Source: Candidatus Coatesiibacteriota bacterium (lineage in GTDB: Bacteria; RBG-13-66-14). From it: a stretch of 10,120 nucleotides of DNA. A program made the translations under genes and the position numbers. The notes under the pieces are model-generated. The model saw nothing but the letters and a program-made list of their open reading frames with translations, had not been told where the DNA came from and did no database searches. Shown one piece after another: positions 6,709 to 10,120 of this stretch. How positions within the stretch are numbered: the stretch's first letter is position 1; every line of letters begins with the position of its first letter. The stretch lies in NCBI GenBank assembly GCA_014728185.1, contig WJMB01000197.1, positions 1-10,120 of the forward strand. The letters are read 5' to 3'.

Positions 6709-6737
6709 CTTACAATCCCGCCGGGCGATCACCTCAA
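6709..6737 (-). promoter_or_regulatory. Weak candidate promoter for rnfC
   Basis: On the minus strand TTGAGG (-35, 4 of 6) and TGTAAG (-10, 4 of 6) are spaced by exactly 17 nt, about 190 nt before the rnfC start. The matches are modest and chance occurrence is likely enough that this is only a suggestion. Confidence 0.22.
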
Positions 6738-6936
6738 CAAAGCGCGTCATACGGCGGTCTCCATTTCGATACACAGCCTGCGGCAGTCGTCCAAGATGAG
6801 CTCATCCTTCAAGAAGCCCGCTGCTATCAGCGGCCGAGCCGCGACTCAACCGAGGGCCTTGGGGGATTCGGCGAACCCCTGAGCTGAACCCGCACTGGTG
6901 CTTGCACTGTTGTTCGCGCTGGTGCTTGATATGAAA

Positions 6937-6959
6937 AGGACCGACCCGTAGTCGGTCCT
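6937..6959 (-). terminator. clpC transcription terminator
   Basis: A perfect 9-bp stem, AGGACCGAC (6937-6945) with GTCGGTCCT (6951-6959), has a 5-nt loop. Read on the minus strand it starts 25 nt after the clpC stop codon and is followed by TTTCAT, extending a run of four T. This is a good intrinsic terminator and separates clpC from rnfC. Confidence 0.82.
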
Positions 6960-6984
6960 GGGTATAACGGACGGCGGCTCGCTC

Positions 6985-9450
<2,466 letters not shown>

Positions 9451-9549
9451 CACTGACAACTCCGCTAGGGAGAACCGGGGTGTCGTCCGCGCCGCTGAGA
9501 ATGGAAGTGGCTTCGGGACGCGAACTCGAAAAGGGTTGTAGGTTAAGCA

Positions 9550-9578
9550 GTCCTATGATACTGCATTTAACGTGCCAA
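9550..9578 (-). promoter_or_regulatory. Weak candidate promoter for clpC
   Basis: On the minus strand TTGGCA (-35, 5 of 6) is followed after 17 nt by TAGGAC (-10, only 3 of 6), about 100 nt before the clpC start. The spacing is ideal but the -10 box is poor, so this is tentative. Confidence 0.2.
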
Positions 9579-9669
9579 CTTATCCCGCGGTACGATTATC
9601 CACGTTAGACCTGGGTGACCATCGCGGATGTCGGCGACCTATTTATAAGTATTTCATAATGTTACGACT

Positions 9670-9721
9670 TCGGCTCTTAGGCCGATTCAACCGGACGACC
9701 TCCCGGCGGAGCGGGCTCCGC
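9670..9721 (-). other. Cluster of hairpins with tRNA-like motifs
   Basis: Three adjacent stems are possible: 9670-9674 with 9681-9685, 9691-9694 with 9703-9706, and 9706-9711 with 9716-9721 (GCGGAG and CTCCGC). On the minus strand AGTTGGTAGAGC (9731-9720) resembles a tRNA D-loop, and GGTTGAATC (9692-9684) lies 27 nt later, close to the spacing of a T-arm. The D-stem partner, anticodon loop and acceptor pairing are missing, so it is not an intact tRNA. It could be a tRNA relic or a structured leader of clpC. Confidence 0.3.
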
Positions 9722-10016
9722 TCTACCAACTCCCCCTTAGAATGGTCTGCTGATCCGGCGTAATCTGAAGGGGCAGTGTCAAAACGACCTGTTAATCTGA
9801 CCGTGAAGGCCCCTCCAGCGGTCCAGCACGATGAAATAGCTTTTCGTCGAAGTCAACAGGTAAACGAAACGGAGAGGCTTTGAGTTTCATTTTCCGACAA
9901 TTCTTGTCGGTTTCCCGGGGATTACCGGCTTGTCAACAGCGGGCAACCGGGCGCTGCTCCAGTGATACATTCAGTATAGCACGGATGTTCGGGGGCGCCC
10001 ATAGGAGCGCCGGCCT

Positions 10017-10120
10017 TCAGCTCCGCAACTCGGCCAGGACCTCGGCCCGCCAGAGCTCAATGGGCAGGCCGCGGGCGGCCGCCGCGACACGGCTGAGCGT
10101 GGGCTGCATCAGCCAGAGAA
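10017..10120 (-). CDS. Partial CDS, C-terminus of an unidentified protein
   Basis: An open minus-strand frame enters from the right edge and ends at TGA (10019-10017). The 33 visible residues include LWLMQPTLSRVAAAARGLP and end in VLAELRS, an Ala, Leu and Arg rich stretch likely to be helical. Codon third positions are G+C rich like the neighbouring genes, and the frame stops where the G+C rich sequence gives way to intergenic sequence, which supports a real gene end. I do not recognise the family. The other frames of this short stretch cannot be fully excluded. Confidence 0.45.
   Translation of the reverse strand, partial: LWLMQPTLSRVAAAARGLPIELWRAEVLAELRS

Larger units (their letters stand above)
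6517..6984. other. Non-coding region between clpC and rnfC
   Basis: The minus-strand frame of rnfC stays open through about half of this region, but its translation (Arg, Gly and Ser rich, no family resemblance) does not look like protein. The region holds the clpC terminator (6937-6959), a hairpin with a 6-bp stem and 4-nt loop (6818-6833), a perfect 12-bp palindrome GATGAGCTCATC (6795-6806), a 10-nt direct repeat CTGGTGCTTG (6895-6904, 6919-6928) and a weak candidate rnfC promoter (6709-6737). No RNA gene was recognised. Confidence 0.65.
9451..10016. other. Non-coding region upstream of clpC
   Basis: No convincing gene lies here. It is less G+C rich than clpC in several stretches (for example 9540-9660 and 9830-9900). 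It contains a cluster of three small hairpins (9670-9721), a hairpin CCGACAA-TTC-TTGTCGG (9894-9910) and an 8-nt direct repeat TAATCTGA (9761-9768, 9793-9800). A hairpin GGCGC-N8-GCGCC (9994-10011) lies just after the upstream gene's stop but has no U run. I saw neither a CIRCE element nor a clear CtsR-type operator. Confidence 0.65.

Noticed and set aside
6517..6774. An 86-residue N-terminal extension of rnfC
   Set aside because: The frame is open, but the translation is Arg, Gly and Ser rich and unlike RnfC. A good ribosome binding site and the family start motif lie at 6516.
9656..9745. An intact tRNA gene on the minus strand
   Set aside because: The D-loop-like and T-loop-like strings are present, but the D-stem, anticodon arm and acceptor stem do not pair.

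Overview
The window is a stretch of bacterial chromosome in which every recognisable gene lies on the minus strand. From right to left (the direction of transcription) these are: the 3' end of an unidentified gene (10017-10120), clpC (6985-9450), rnfC (5176-6516), rnfD-rnfG-rnfE-rnfA (4300-1180) and mgsA (561-103). The coding sequence is strongly G+C rich, so most long open frames on the opposite strand are shadows. The organism cannot be named from the sequence. ClpC, a C-D-G-E-A ordered Rnf complex and methylglyoxal synthase together suggest an anaerobic or fermentative high-G+C bacterium, perhaps from a poorly cultured lineage. The Rnf order is not that of gammaproteobacterial rnfABCDGE.

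Layout. Positions 1-102 hold two strong hairpins that probably end mgsA and a gene left of the window. mgsA encodes methylglyoxal synthase with every catalytic residue in place. A non-coding stretch (562-1179) follows, holding a nested inverted repeat (662-872) and the rnf terminator (1102-1124). rnfD, rnfG, rnfE and rnfA are tightly packed: rnfD and rnfG overlap by 8 nt, and the rnfA ribosome binding site includes the rnfE stop codon. A long non-coding gap (4301-5175) with a degenerate tandem repeat of about 112 bp separates rnfD from rnfC. Upstream of rnfC, 6517-6984 holds the clpC terminator. clpC has a long non-coding leader region (9451-10016) with several small hairpins.

How the genes work together. 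RnfC, D, G, E and A are five of the six core subunits of the ion-pumping ferredoxin:NAD+ oxidoreductase. RnfB, the ferredoxin-side iron-sulfur subunit, is not in the window, although it would be expected next to rnfC or rnfA. ClpC is a protein-quality-control unfoldase that partners ClpP. MgsA diverts dihydroxyacetone phosphate to methylglyoxal. Neither has an evident functional link to Rnf beyond being neighbours.

I found no CRISPR array, transposase, rRNA or intact tRNA gene. The most unusual material is intergenic: the nested inverted repeat near 662-872, the 112-bp tandem repeat between rnfC and rnfD, and a short shared motif linking these two regions.
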